In this document: in pieces, positions 29,300 through 41,700 of the stretch
How the letters are laid out: each line of letters opens with the position of its first letter
How positions within the stretch are numbered: the stretch's first letter is position 1
Assembly (NCBI GenBank): GCA_030374805.1
Contig: JARGSG010000038.1
Coordinates: 186,001-250,000, forward strand
DNA length: 64,000 nucleotides
From: Gracilaria gracilis
Taxonomy: Eukaryota; Rhodophyta; Florideophyceae; Gracilariales; Gracilariaceae
Direction of reading: 5' to 3'
Notes under the pieces: generated by a model
Seen by the model: only the letters and a program-made list of their open reading frames with translations
Told to the model about the DNA's origin: nothing
Databases searched by the model: none
Program-made: the position numbers and the translations under genes

Positions 29300-31165
29300 G
29301 TAGATCTCCGTTGTGTTTGGAATTAGAACACATTATCCAATTAAAGAACAGAAGAAAGACAGAGTTGTGATCTATCTGCTAAGCTTAAGAAACTGTGCAC
29401 TCGAGATTGTGAGAGGATGTGAGGGTTTGTTAGACATTTTGTCCTGTGGGACGCGGTGTTAAAACAGTTGAGATATTGGGCACTATGCTCTCTTGTGACA
29501 CAGGAAGTGCACTTTGAGTGTTTGACATATACAGTAGCTGCATATATCAAAGAATGGGTTATGGGAAAGAAATGAACATTTTGTTGCGCACTAGCCTAGA
29601 TGCAAGAATTCTCGTGGTTGGTTGGGAACAGCATACGACCTTGTGTTTCTATTTGATTAACTGCTTCTCTGCCATTCGCTGGATTTACAAGCAAAAGGCG
29701 CCTCTTTTTAACATTATGAACGACGTGCGATTCTGTTTTGATAACCTGAATAAAGATCAAGAGTGCGCTTCGCATTGTAAGTCGCGAAGGTGCGTTGGAC
29801 GAATTCACCGCTTCCCTCCAGTGCATTTTGGTCGACGTCCCTGAAGCGCTGACGCCCTCTACCTCGTCCCCCGGCATGCGTCACCATCTCTCGTATTAGC
29901 AGTATTGGCGCCAGCCATTGCACCCACGTCGAAGATTCTACTCTGCAGATCTTAGCGTTTTTGTGTGTGTGAGTTGAAATAATTTGCGCTTGGAAGCACA
30001 AATACTCGCCATGCTGCATACACGACAGTTCCAGTGTTCAAAGCAGTGAGCCACTACTGGTTTGCAACGAACGAAAGTGTGTGCAAGGGAGCGTGCTTGC
30101 AAACACAACCGGCGCACGCACTTTGGATGCGACTTTGACCGCCACAACAACAGAATTCTCACGGGGGTTTCCCGCACCTTTCGGTCGTCAGCGGGCGATG
30201 ACGCTCGCGACGCGTGCGTGCGTGCATAGAGCCGCTCGTATCGCGACGAGGTGCGGCTGGTGAGGTACGTGCACAGCACCGAGCGCGCCCGCGACGCGTG
30301 CTCACCGCCAGTCGCTGTGGTGGGCTGTCATTCATACGATGTGAACATTAGGTTTTACAGAGATTAGTTGTTTTGCGAGTAACAGCAGTGCAAAGCAGTC
30401 ATCGCCAAGAGCGCCGGGCCTGCGTGCCAGAACCAGCGCATCAAGCGACAGTGACAGCGACAGGCGCACGCGGGAGAGCGGCGTTAGCTGCGACAATCAC
30501 ATGCTATTTCCGTAGCGAGCTCGTCACTAGTAGAACGCCGTCATCAGCACCCAGTGAAGGTGCTGAAGGTGCACCCACCTCCACTGTCATCAACACCACA
30601 GAGTGCAGCAACAAACTGGCGTAAACGGCGTACACTGCTTGATATCCATTTAATTTAACAGTACACTAGCTCTAACATTCATCGCCGCCTGTTGTCGTTA
30701 AGGCTTCTCATAACTCATTAACTCACGTCTGCCTGGTCGGCTGAGAAAAGCGCCCAATATTTTTGTTGCTCCTCCCTTCTGTACGATCTAAAGGGGAAAA
30801 TTCAGCGCGGTTAACAAGTTGAAAACTGGCGCCAATTTGGATCTAAATGAGCGTGTGAGTAGCTGAACATATCTGGGTTTATTTTTTCCATTCACAAAAC
30901 CATTTCAACGAACTCAGAATACAGGCTACAAACCTTTTCGTTCATATATCGTTTCTAATTTTTTGTTGCAATTTCCACAGACAAAGAACGCACGATTATC
31001 CGATTCCATTATACCCCAATTTGGTTTGATCTCTAGAAAAATGTCATTCCAAGAAATAAAAACCTGGAAAAGATGGGGGGCTTCACGCCGCCCGCCCAAT
31101 GCGCACGCGGCCACCCGCACGTTTGCTTACAGCGCGTGCGGCTCGCGCATCCGCCAGCGCGATAG
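29300..31165. other. Intergenic, nothing supported
   Basis: Mixed AT- and GC-rich DNA. Open frames at 29518-29844 plus, 29714-30019 minus and 29938-30279 minus overlap each other and lack motifs. No RNA gene or repeat was recognised. Confidence 0.35.
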
Positions 31166-31288
31166 CTTGTAGAGTAGTCCACCAGCAACATGTGGATGGA
31201 CCACTGCAAAGTAAGACACCAGTTAATTAACTTGTGGAGTAGTCCCACATCTACATGTGGATAGACCACTGCAAGGTATACACAAACA
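31166..31288. repeat. Two-copy tandem duplication (about 75-bp period)
   Basis: CTTGTAGAGTAGTCC with ACATGTGGATGGACCACTGC at 31166-31207 is repeated as CTTGTGGAGTAGTCC with ACATGTGGATAGACCACTGC at 31239-31275. The unit is not obviously coding. Confidence 0.7.
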
Positions 31289-32339
31289 GAGCGCCAGTTG
31301 CCTATCCCCAATCTCTGTAGAATACAGAAATCATTCATCCAGAAATCTTTCCCCACCCTAGTAATACGGCAATAATCTGTTCAGTATCAAGAGCCAGGCC
31401 GACTCTACCACTGTGTGATCGTGAGCTCAGTATTGGCCATGTTTGTTCAACATCTCGACCAGTTTTCGTGCTACAAAACAAAATTGACTGATTGCTAACT
31501 GTTTTGCTTTCTTGCTTTAGGATTTAGAGAGCAATCACTGCCGTTTAACTTCACTTTACGCGAAATCCCCTCGGTGTCTGCCCCAAGAACCGAAATCGAA
31601 ACAACAGTTTATGATGTTCTGATTCAGGATAAAAGCTCCACGCTTCCACCTCTATACTACTTTAAACCGACACAATCGCTGCTTGTATAATTCGCGGTGG
31701 AGAGCGTGTGCAAAGCAAGAAGTAGTGTCCGACAGTTGAACGACGGGCCCATGGCTGGGCCCGTCGGAGCGAATTCGGCAGTTGCAGAGCGCCCGTTCTA
31801 TTCGTAGTTATCGGCGGCCGAGACTCCCAGCACGGGAGCTTCTTGCCCGTGCTCTAATTGACGCAGAACAGCTGGCCTTGTTCTTAGTGAGATAGAAAGG
31901 AAGGCAGTTCTGGTAGGGGTGAGGAGCGAGGTGCAGCGAGGGCGTACGAGTGGTGGGAACGCATTGCATAGGCGAGCGTAGCGGTGGTAAGGCTGTGGGC
32001 ACTCCAACCCTTGGAGTGCAGCGGGGTTGAGGAAGGCTGTTGCTCAACATATGGTCTGAACAGGATGAGGCTATAGGCAGAGTTAGGCGCTGGGAGGAGA
32101 GCCTTACGAGCAGATCGGCGATGTACGATGCGGCCGACCATGGTTGTATCTCTCTTCAACTCATTTCGTTGTGGCTGCTGACAGAGCTGACTAAAAACGT
32201 CAGAACTGGTGGCTGTTTGAGGCGAGGCTCAAGATCAAGGAATCCTTTTTGAGAGCTCGACAAGTCAAAGTCAATACGGTAAAGTTACGGCGGATATCAT
32301 CTCAGTCAGGCCGGACAACTGGTAAACGTGGACAACGAT

Positions 32340-32930
32340 CTTTGTATTGAGCCCACTGAAATGCGTACCGTTGTACACGTTCCTTCATACCTTCCAGCAC
32401 TTGTTTGCGTGCAAGCTCCGTGAGCGGCAGCTGCCGCGAATGACACTGTAAGCTGAGAATATGCTCTCCCGACACTTGCACACGTGGACCAGCATCCATC
32501 TCGTGTGCGTACGTCGTAGCCGGGGGGCTCTGTCAGTGCAATTGCTGCGCGCAATAATCTGCGAGCGCGCGCGCGCACACCTCGGCGTCTCAGTCCGCGC
32601 CGTGCAGCGCCGTGCAAGCGGCGAGCGCCGCCATTGCCGCCGCAGACGCGCTCGTTTCGTGCGCTGGGATGCGACATGCCACGCAGCCGGGGCCTGCGCT
32701 CACGGCGCTGCCTTCCACGCTGTTGCTCGACGCGGCCGCTGAATCGCTCTTGGCCTTCTTTCTCAGCTTGGTCTTATTTTTGTTTTGGAAAGACATTGTC
32801 GTATTGACCGCCTTCGTTTGCTTGTGCTCGTGCTGCTGTTCCTTTCTACGCCTTTGTCGTTTGTGTCGTCGTCCTTGCCGTTTCCCAGTTTCGCGCCTGC
32901 GTCTTGCGTTGCTTGTCATCCACCTTGTGA
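32340..32930. repeat. GC-rich dispersed repeat R2, copy 1
   Basis: Contains the block AATGACACTGTAAGC, then ATGCTCTCC and CAATTGCTGCGCGC, then a GC-rich tract (AAGCGGCGAGCG). The same block order recurs at 34500-34930, the AATGACACTGTAA part at 43985-44055, and the AAGCGGCGAGCG part on the minus strand near 47090. The overlapping ORFs on both strands follow composition; I do not call a gene. Confidence 0.5.
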
Positions 32931-34499
32931 CCTGGTGCTCTAGCTACGCTTTCGTCATTGCTGCTCTAGCTACGCTTTCGTCATCGCTGCTCGCTTTCGA
33001 TTTTTGCATTCTTTCATTCTGTGCCGTCCTCTCTTCTTCTCCGCGCTCGTATACTTGTTTGCTACGCCGTTTTGGCTGCATTCGCGTTGAAGACTTGTTC
33101 ATCTCTTTGGCTGCATTCGCGTGGAATCCTTGCTAATATCTTTTCTTTCCATGCTTATCATCTCTAAATCTACTGCTTGTGTGCTGTTTCTGAGCCTCTC
33201 GTTTACCCGTCGTTTCTACCTCGCTGCACGTTTGCTCGTGTGCTCGAGATTTGTGCTACTTTCGCTGTGCTTCTGGTCGCCAAGCACTCGCTTCACACTC
33301 TCAATCTTAGTGCAACGTACCTGTGCCGTCGTGCTGCCGCTGCTGCGTTCTCTGTCTTTATCCTATTTCACGGCTCATCGCTTCGTGCTTGGTACCTCAC
33401 TATCATGCTGGTAATCGCCGAAACCAACGCACTGCAACACCTGCTATCCACCTCAATCCTGTTGCTAATGCTGACGCGCCGACAGCGTTTGCACGGCACG
33501 AATCGCCGCCAGCCCCTCACAACCGCCACCAAGCCGTGGCGCGGCCACAGCCCATCTCGAGCCGCTGCGCATTCGCTCTGCGGGTGCAGCCACAGCCGCA
33601 GACGTGCCAGCCCGCCACGCGCCGTTCGCCGCAGTGGTCTGGAAATCAGGGGCGGCAAACAGCACCGAAAGCGCACCACGCGGTGCGACAACCACGCAAG
33701 GAGCGCGGGCAGAAGCGCTGAAATTGGTGAGCTCGTCGGCGCGATGGGCGCGATGAAGGTGTCGGCTGCCGATTGTTTTTCGGCAAGTCACGATGATGTT
33801 GATGGTGTGCGTGGTGTGGCCGGTGTGGTTGATGCATTTGGCAGGCTCAGTGTTAGCGGGAATGGCGGCGAGACTGATGCGTGTAGGCTGATGCGAACTT
33901 GAGCGATTCAAATCAGATGTGCGCGCTCTCGTGCTTGTTGAAGAGGGATTGAGCGAGGTTGTTTAGAGAGCAATCGCCATGGCAAGCTATTCGGGCTTTT
34001 CTTTGTTTTTCAAATGGCCTAGCGTATATAAATGGTGAAGGTGGTGGTTGATCGGGCAGAAGAGAAGCGGACAGCAATACTTTGCGCGGCCATTTGGACC
34101 AGTTCTAACATCACATATAATCGCCGCAGAATGTCGGCCGTGAGCGACAATGTCCGCCGCACCGCCGCGTCGTCCACAAGGCTTCGCATGATGATGCCAA
34201 TCACGCTCCGCGGAAGAAGACGACGAAGAACGAACTGTGGCGCCTCCTCCATTTGGAACTGAATGCAGCGTGAGCGAGCTCGAGATGGTATCGATAATCA
34301 GCCAGCGGTTCACATTAAAGCCGTTAACTTTGTGCTCGGAACTGTATTGGCGTGCGGGCTCACGTTTGTTCAGTGCAGCTGGTTGGCTGCTCCGAGCTGC
34401 TGGTGACTGCTGCGGTACGGGAGAGTATTCAGAGCGCTGGGGCACGTCTGCTACGTGTAGATATATGCTCAACAAGAGACACTGAAAGAGCGGCTCTGT
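32931..34499. other. Intergenic, pyrimidine-rich then mixed
   Basis: Includes a 27-bp tandem pair near 32938-32990 (GCTCTAGCTACGCTTTCGTCAT twice, one internal mismatch zone) and another near 33065-33122 (TTTGGCTGCATTCGCGT). Long overlapping open frames on both strands at 33177-33911 are attributable to CG-rich composition. No gene is supported. Confidence 0.35.
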
Positions 34500-34930
34500 G
34501 CAGATTCCGCGCAGACTTTGGCCGCATCTGACTGGGCATTCAACCGTAGATACAGACACAGCTGTACGTGTACCTTCGTACCTTGCTGGGGCACCTTCGG
34601 CGAATGACACTGTAAGCGCGCGAATGCTCTCCGAGCCCTATGTCAGTCGACAGTCCAATTGCTGCGCGCACACCAACGACCGCCGCCGCCACCGCCGCAG
34701 GCCGCCACAGGCGCCGCCTCACGCGCCACGCAATCGCGGCCAGCACAGAGATGCACACCAAACGCAGCTCCGCCTGCCGTCGGCGACGCTCCCTTCGCTG
34801 CTTGTGTGCTCAACGCTTGAGCAGAGTCGCCCTTCTCGTCCTCCCCCGCTTGAGTGTTCGACGGTTGTTGTGAACATCGTTGCATTCTTCTTCCTCAGCT
34901 TGCTCTCGCTTTGTTTGTTCTGACCTTCGC
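34500..34930. repeat. GC-rich dispersed repeat R2, copy 2
   Basis: Shares ACGTGTACCTTCGTACCTT, AATGACACTGTAAGC, ATGCTCTCC and CAATTGCTGCGCGC, in this order, with the islands at 32340 and (in part) 43985. Divergence is considerable. Confidence 0.5.
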
Positions 34931-35459
34931 GCACTGACCGCTAGTGTGCGATTGCTCTTGCGCCGCTTTTCCTTTCTTCTGTCGGTGCCGTTCGTTCATT
35001 CATCAGCGCCGCGCTGGGGGCGATGAGTGCGTCGGCTGCGACACTCTGGAAGTGAGACGCGGTGCAAGTGAGCTCGGGAGCATATAGATAAAAGGAAAAC
35101 GACGTCGTAGAGTCGTGTCGTTTTTCAGTTCAAACCACTTTTGGCTCAACGCGTCAAGGGCAAAGCGACACGACTAAGATACTATAGAATTACCAACCAG
35201 AGGAAGAATCGAGTCCAAAACGAACGCTCGACGCCACAAGTGGCGTGACGCCACAAGTGGCGTCAGGCCAATCGCCAGGTCACCTTCACGCGCCTACACT
35301 GTCAGCAGCAACGCCTTCGGGGGATTCTCTGCTTTATCGTTTCTTGTTTTGCACTTGTCTAGTCAATGTAACAACCGGAGCGTTCCCTTCGGCTGAAGAG
35401 TCTCCGCGAAGTAGGCCACTTAGGCTCGTGCCAAATGTGAAGTAATGCGAGGAGGTACA

Positions 35460-35780
35460 GTTTTTAGTGTCGTATAGAGAGTAAAACTTCTGTGTTAGTG
35501 TCTTACAGCTACGTAAACTTCTACTAACAGACGTAGACTAGTGTCGGCTAGTAGCACGTCAGTAGTTAGCCCAAAGGTCGGCTAGTATCCTTATTTAAAG
35601 GCACACCAAATAGCCCAGGATCTCAAGGCGAGAGCTCCGGGCAGACTTCTGTGCCAATTGTATTGCTTGTGAACTATCCTACTCTACTCTGCGCTACTAT
35701 GAACTTCGACTCCATGTCCTCAGTTCAAGCCAAAACAGTACTACGAAGGTATACAGATACCTTCCTTCACCTTTGATAGA
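35460..35780 (+). promoter_or_regulatory. Promoter and gene-start module, copy A (TATA then ATG-MNFD)
   Basis: A segment with AGTTAGCCCAAAGGTCGGC, a TATA-like TTATTTAAAG (35591-35600), GGCACACCA, TAGCCCAGG, GGGCAGAC and TTGTGAAC leads to ATG 35699. The start reads MNFDSMSSVQAKTVLRR, then a possible splice donor (GTATAC) and stop. It is matched in inverse orientation at 47110-47340. Conservation crosses TATA, leader and first codons, so it is either the 5' end of a gene family or an LTR-like repeat. Confidence 0.5.
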
Positions 35781-37512
35781 AAATTTTCTAAACTTTATCA
35801 AAAGTTAACGAGCTTATTGAACCGCCGCTCGTTGGGCTGCTTGGAGGCGTTTAGAACCATTTCAAGGGCTGTGATGCAGCCGTTCAACGGCGATGGCGGC
35901 GTTTCATCGCCAAATGATATCACTTTGATAAGACCTTATGTGCTCTTTCACTGTGAAGTTTGGATGAAGGGCAACTGTATGGCGTGTGAGACGTAACCAC
36001 GGGTAGGGAACACACGTGTTGCGCGTGTACGCTTTGGATCCACAAACGTCACCAGCAAGCTCTGCTCCTAGTCGCCGAACTGTCGATCGGAAGCTCCGCC
36101 GTTCTCGTACCGACGCTGAAGTTACGTCCGACGACCGCTCCCTGCTCGACTCCCCCTCTTCCTCTACCCTGAAATCTTGACTGCCATATTCTCTATCCAA
36201 TTGATTCGCATTCACATCTGCTCTTGAACCTTTTTTAGCTTATTTGTCCACACTCTAACTTTTTCGCTGTACCATCTCACACATTTGTCGCCTTCTTCCA
36301 TCCATCTCAGTTATCCTTTCGCTCACTGGATCCATTTTGTTTTGTGCTCTATAGAATGCTAGCTCCCCGTCTACTTTCTGACTCTTGTGTCTATCGCACG
36401 ACCCAAGCCGCCTCTACGTCACACGATGCAACGCTCTGAGGTATTCTCTCGTTTTCTATGGCTCACAAGCACTCCGGTCTGTCGTCTCCAACTTTCGTGA
36501 CAGGCTTTCGAATCTCGTTAGTTTCGAAACACTCCCAACAGTATCCCATCTACACGGTCTCTCTCCAATCATTCGCTTCATCTCCACTGACAGTGCATGA
36601 GACACACCGCTTATTTCCAGCCGTCAAGAATCACAGCAACGCGCTCTCGGCTGCCCTACGCCATACATATCTCTTGTTTCTGCATCATCGATTGCTTCCT
36701 GTGTTGCACTCCCATTCTTTGCTGCCAACATCTCTGTCATTCGCGCTTTTATTCTGCTTTCTGCACTCGATTTGCACTCACCCGCATTCTTCCGACTCGT
36801 CTAACCATCTCTTGCGCCGACCTTTCTCGTTGGGCTTGAGGTTGTGTGCACCCCGCACCCACCCCTCAGACCCTGCTGACGATTTGCTGACCCCGACTTT
36901 TGCCAAACACCAGGGTTACCATCTGTCTGTCTCATTACACTGTTCGAAATGCCTTTTTCTTCTCTTTATTCTTCACTGCATCGTTTATCAGTTCTGCTTT
37001 TCTGCTCTGGTACCCTGAACACCTGAGAACCAAGAACTATTTCATTCTGACCACATTGCCTCCTTCTGTGATCATTCTTACTTTGCTACAACGACTCCAG
37101 TCTCATCACGTTCACATGTGCATCCCAAATTCCCCACAATTGCCTGTCTGTTGTTTTAAGTCTTCACTCCCACTCAAGAATAAGTTGAAGAAAGAAAACA
37201 CGTCTCGGTCCAAAAAGAGAACAATGGGATCAGCAGGGCCAAACCTACTTTCTAAGACTTCTTTTATCAAGATCAAGCTTCCAAAGCAGTTCAAATACAC
37301 ATCAGAAGATATCGCACTACCTCCGCCAGACTCAGCGTACAACGCATACATATATATATATATTCATATATATACGAAGGCTTTGGCCCCCAATCACAGC
37401 GTTTTATAAAGCGATGCTTCCACACGAGCCAAGACAATGCCGCAGAGCCGGGCATAGTTTGCCGGCTTTCAAGAGCAAAATCATGGCCGCCGTCAAGGAG
37501 CAGGTACACTTT
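35781..37512. other. Intergenic, pyrimidine-rich
   Basis: Mostly C/T-rich plus-strand sequence whose long open frames (36458-37018, 36900-37409) read as biased Ser/Leu/His/Phe strings with no motif. A TA-rich microsatellite lies at about 37348-37373. No gene is supported. Confidence 0.4.
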
Positions 37513-37517
37513 GTATT

Positions 37518-37998
37518 TGTCGAATGTTGACAGTGACGTGGGACGCTAAGACGCTGTCTCTGATCAGCCTTGTTGAACTTGAATTCCTAAGTTACATAAG
37601 AAGAAAGTGAATTGAATCATCTTGATCTGAGGGTACTATTCTAATACGTTCGATTACAGTGACAGATGGTTAGTACTTAAGTAGGTACTACAATGCGTAA
37701 ACAATAAACGGGAGCTATCATCGATTATTACAACTACTATCTTCGTACACTTTGTACCGCATCACAACCCCGAGAGTTCGCTTCACGGCAGCCTCAACCA
37801 CAGGCACTCTATCGCCGGTGGAATCGACAGAGCAACTCTCACTCAGCCAACCAGCAGGCCGGGTGACAGGGTGCTTCTGTGAGAGGTTCAGACCTTGCCA
37901 CAACAGCCCAGCAGAGGGCCGTTATTCAAGGCGAGAACTTGAAGCAGCCATACTGCATTTTCAGCAGTAGACTGCATCTTTCAGGCTGAGTTTTTACA
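37518..37998 (+). repeat. Copia 5' LTR (481 bp)
   Basis: Begins TGTCGAATGTTGACAG and ends GAGTTTTTACA (TG...CA). It matches 43017-43497 base for base as far as I can check. Confidence 0.95.
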
Positions 37999-38047
37999 GT
38001 TATAACTGTACGGTCGACCACAATTGTAACGATTACTCAGCTCAATT

Positions 38048-38725
38048 ATGTCGGAGCCTGACGGCATCGCAGCCGTGGAAGCGCTCGCAGAGCAGATCGA
38101 ATCCGGAGGAGGAACGGAAGCCGTGATTGGACTAGATGCGGAAGCCCTTCGTACTTTCAATGAAGCTCTTTACGATGCAGTCGGAGATCCAGATCCACCC
38201 CCTCCAAACTGTACGCCAGACGTCATGAAACGTTACAAGGAAGAGCTAGAACAGTACTCAAAGGAAATGATGGACGCTCTGAAGGAAACTGGCGCTCAGA
38301 CCGAAGTCCTGTGGTACGAATTTACATCTAGTTTTCGCCCCGAGACCTTCGGGCACATGTCAAAGGCCACTGCACTGCGCTGGATCAACTACCTGATCCA
38401 GAATGGTGTTTGGGTTCGACGTCAGCAAGGATTCAGGCGAGCCAGAGCTCTCGTCGACTGCCTCCAGCAGCCGAAATTCATTCCAGTGCAGACGATAGCA
38501 CCAGGAACGAATAATTCTGCTTCTTTAGAGACACCACACCCCGAGACAAATGCAAGGGAGGAGAACACTGCCCATGGTCCAATGACGAACGGGAATTACC
38601 TCTTCCATATCGTTCGACCTCTGTACATGACTCCAGAGCTCGTGGCCGCGATGCCACAGATCCTTCCAAGGATAGATCAGCGGCAATGGATACCCGAGCA
38701 CAACCAGGTGACCCTGCAGCAGTAG
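38048..38725 (+). CDS. Copia ORF1, acidic protein of unknown role
   Basis: A 225-residue ORF starting 50 bp after the 5' LTR. The N-terminal half is acidic and helical (AAVEALAEQIES, CTPDVMKRYKEELEQYSKEM). The middle part reads MSKATALRWINYLIQNGVWVRRQQGFRRARALVDCL and could be a small helical nucleic-acid or capsid-associated domain. It overlaps the gag-pol ORF by 40 bp, with gag-pol in the -1 frame. Most Copia elements have one polyprotein, so a separate ORF1 is noteworthy. It might be an N-terminal Gag portion joined by frameshifting, or an independent accessory protein. Confidence 0.75.
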   Translation: MSEPDGIAAVEALAEQIESGGGTEAVIGLDAEALRTFNEALYDAVGDPDPPPPNCTPDVMKRYKEELEQYSKEMMDALKETGAQTEVLWYEFTSSFRPETFGHMSKATALRWINYLIQNGVWVRRQQGFRRARALVDCLQQPKFIPVQTIAPGTNNSASLETPHPETNAREENTAHGPMTNGNYLFHIVRPLYMTPELVAAMPQILPRIDQRQWIPEHNQVTLQQ

Positions 38726-41700
38726 ACACGCGCCAAGATGGTCTGCGAGACGTGCTCCCAAACTTGTATGCAAACTCGTTTCAGGGAACCAAGCATGGTA
38801 GCCATTCCAATGACAAGTCTGGTGCCAACACCAACTCCGCGTATGCTAACGGTTTCAACAATATGCTAAAGGCGTGCAAGGGACGATGTTCGTATGGAGG
38901 TGGATTTGATGAGGACCGGCAAGGCGCTTTGGATTTCTACGATTCGATGGCCAGAATGTTTCGTCTCTCAGACGAAGAGAAGGCCGAAGCGCTACCAGCT
39001 ATTCTCTGTGACGATGCCCTCCAATTCTACATGAAGGAGTACCGAGTAGGAGATTCTTACCCAGCAATCCTTCAGAAACTTGTTGACAACTACATCAACC
39101 CTGAACAACGGAACAGAACCCTCATACTCTGGCAGTCAATAAGACTTTCTCAAGCTATGAGAGAGAACCCGGGGAAGAGTGAGCTGGAAGTGTTCAGATC
39201 CTTCTGTCACAGACTGGTACAGCTTCAGAATCAACTCGATCCTGCGTACAGGACCGATAATTTTCTGCGAGATCAACTGATAGTATCGACAGATACTTCG
39301 CAGATAGCCCAGTCTCTACGAGAACGTGTTCCGGCCTCATCACAGGAAGCTCGTAGCCGCATTGCCACTTTCCTTTCGAATGAACCGAGATCTGCTGAAG
39401 CCTTTGTAGTGTCATATCAGAGTCCGAGTACTGAAAGTACCGCATGTTACAGTCTTGGTACGCGATACGGAGGTGACGCAAGAAAGACTTTGAAGAATCA
39501 CGGCCGAACAAAGAAAGGTGATCGCCGTGGCCGACGGATTTCGTCAAGGTGGCTGTCAGGTAAGAAAGGCTGCTACGTTTGCGGCGAGAACCATTTGGCT
39601 CGCACGCGACACTCTCAACAAGAGATCAGAGATGCGTTTGCGAGGATGAAGAGCAGCAGAACATCCGCTTACGTTACTGTCGAAGACCTTGTCAACGTTG
39701 TTCAAGAGCTTACCACTGAAGACGACTCTGCCGATGCTGTCAATATCGTATACTCAAGTGACAGCGAGGCCTCAATCACTGACGATGACTCTGAGGGGGA
39801 AGCAGCCTACATCGTGGAGGATGAATTGTCGTCGCATGAATCCGATGAAGCACTTCTGGCAAATGCCTCCTTCTTGCATGGGATTGGATTCCACAGGGAT
39901 CGAGACACGGCTTTGGCAACGATGGAAGAAGAGCTGAACAGAGGAGAATGCGAACACTTTCGCGGACTTTATATCGATACCTGTGCCAACCGCTCTTCAG
40001 TGATGTCTTACAACCAATATAAGGCTTACTGTGAACAATTCAGCGTGCCGTGTACTATTGATCGTCACAACGTCAAGTACCTGAAGGGCATCGGCGGGAA
40101 CAGCAGACCGATTGGGACAGCAACTATTCCTGTTCCGTTCAAAGACTTGAACCTCGTAATCGACGTTACGTTTCAGATTGTGAAGGACAACATTCCAAGC
40201 CTTCTGAGTATGAAGGATATGGTAGACAATGGGCTAGAGATCAGTCTACAGAAACGCGAAGTCATGTACAAGCATCTTCAACAGCCTCTGACGTTCAAGA
40301 ACTATTTCTTGATCCACAACTGGAGTAATGGTGATCTTTCGTACTCCTTGTACACAGAATCAGAGCTGAGGAAATTGCATCGCGTCTTCGGCCACCCAAC
40401 CGTCCAGGCTTTTACCAATGTGCTTAAGAGAGCCCGTCCAAACGAAATGAACCCCGAAGTGCGAACTGTGATTGATGAAATTACGCAGGCCTGTGTAACC
40501 TGTGCCGAGAACGCCCAACGACCCAGAAGGTTCAAGCTGACTGTGGGCATGGACGATCATAGGTTCAACCATATCGTGGCCATCGATGTGATGTACATTA
40601 ATCAGAGGCCTGTACTGCATGCCGTCGACGAGGCTACGCACTTCAACGCCGCTTTGTTTCTGCGCCGCATGACGTCAGCTGAGGTCTGGAAGGTCTTTCT
40701 TCGCTGTTGGTCACGTCTGTACTTGGGGCCGCCGGACTTCTTACGTGTTGATCAAGGCAGTAATTTCGTCTCGAAAGAGTTCCTCGATCTCTCAGATGCG
40801 GACGGGATTACAATTATGCCGGGCCCAATTGAGTCTCCTTCTACCATGACGCATGTAGAACGGTACCACGGACCGCTTCGTTTAGCTTACCTGAAGCTAA
40901 GAGCCTCACTCCCTCGTAGCGAGACTGACGCGGACTGTCTGCAGATGGCAGTTAAATCTGTCAATGATACAATCGGACCAGAGGGTTTGTGTCCAACGCT
41001 ACTTGTATTTGGAGCTATACCTCGGCCAGCGCGACAGACGCCCGCTGAGACTCAGTTGCAACGTGCCAGGGCGATTGACGAGGCCATGGACGTCGTGAGA
41101 AAGGAGCAAGCAAAACGACGAGTCTCGTTTGGTCTCAAGCATTACAACGGCCCGAAAGGAAAGGAGAACAGCCAACAGCTGCTGAAACTCCCAGCCGGTG
41201 CTCCAGTATACGTGTATCGGAAGAGTTCAAAGAAATGGGAAGGTCCATTTCCTTTCATACAGATCGATGGTGAGACAGTCGTTGTCCAACTCCCACACGG
41301 CCGTCGTATATTTCGTTCGAATGTTGTGAAACCCGTCACGAAGTCGGAACTGGGACATCATGGTTCTTCTAGCACTGAAGTTGTTGGAGGGGAAGTCACA
41401 GATGACTTGAAGCTCAGCGCAAAGGAGGTATCGGCCATGTTTGGTGAGGCTTTTAATGTCGAACAAGTTTCAACACAACCCGATCAAGAAGACTTTGGAG
41501 AGGCGAGAGCAAAGGAACTGTCTGGGTTAGAGGAGCGAGGAACTTTTGAAGTCGTAGATGTGAAACAGGTTCCGAGTAGAACGCGCATTTACGGTTCGAG
41601 ATGGGTTGACGTTGTCAAGTCTGTGGACGGAAAGGCTCTTAAGAAGTCTCGATTGGTAGCTCAGAACTTCAAAGATCGGGGAGCGTTGGATATTGCGACA

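Noticed and set aside
29090-29300. Possible host zinc-finger exon (CXC...H...C)
   Set aside because: The spacing and flanks match a LINE ORF2 C-terminus better, and it contains a stop.
33177-33911. Overlapping 240- and 148-codon frames on opposite strands
   Set aside because: No domains, mutually exclusive, and composition-driven in a GC-rich stretch.
36458-37018. A 186-codon plus-strand frame
   Set aside because: A pyrimidine-rich tract gives biased Ser/Leu/His/Phe sequence without motifs; three overlapping frames are equally open.
37718-37970. Short frames repeated exactly at 43217-43469
   Set aside because: They are LTR sequence of the young Copia, not genes.
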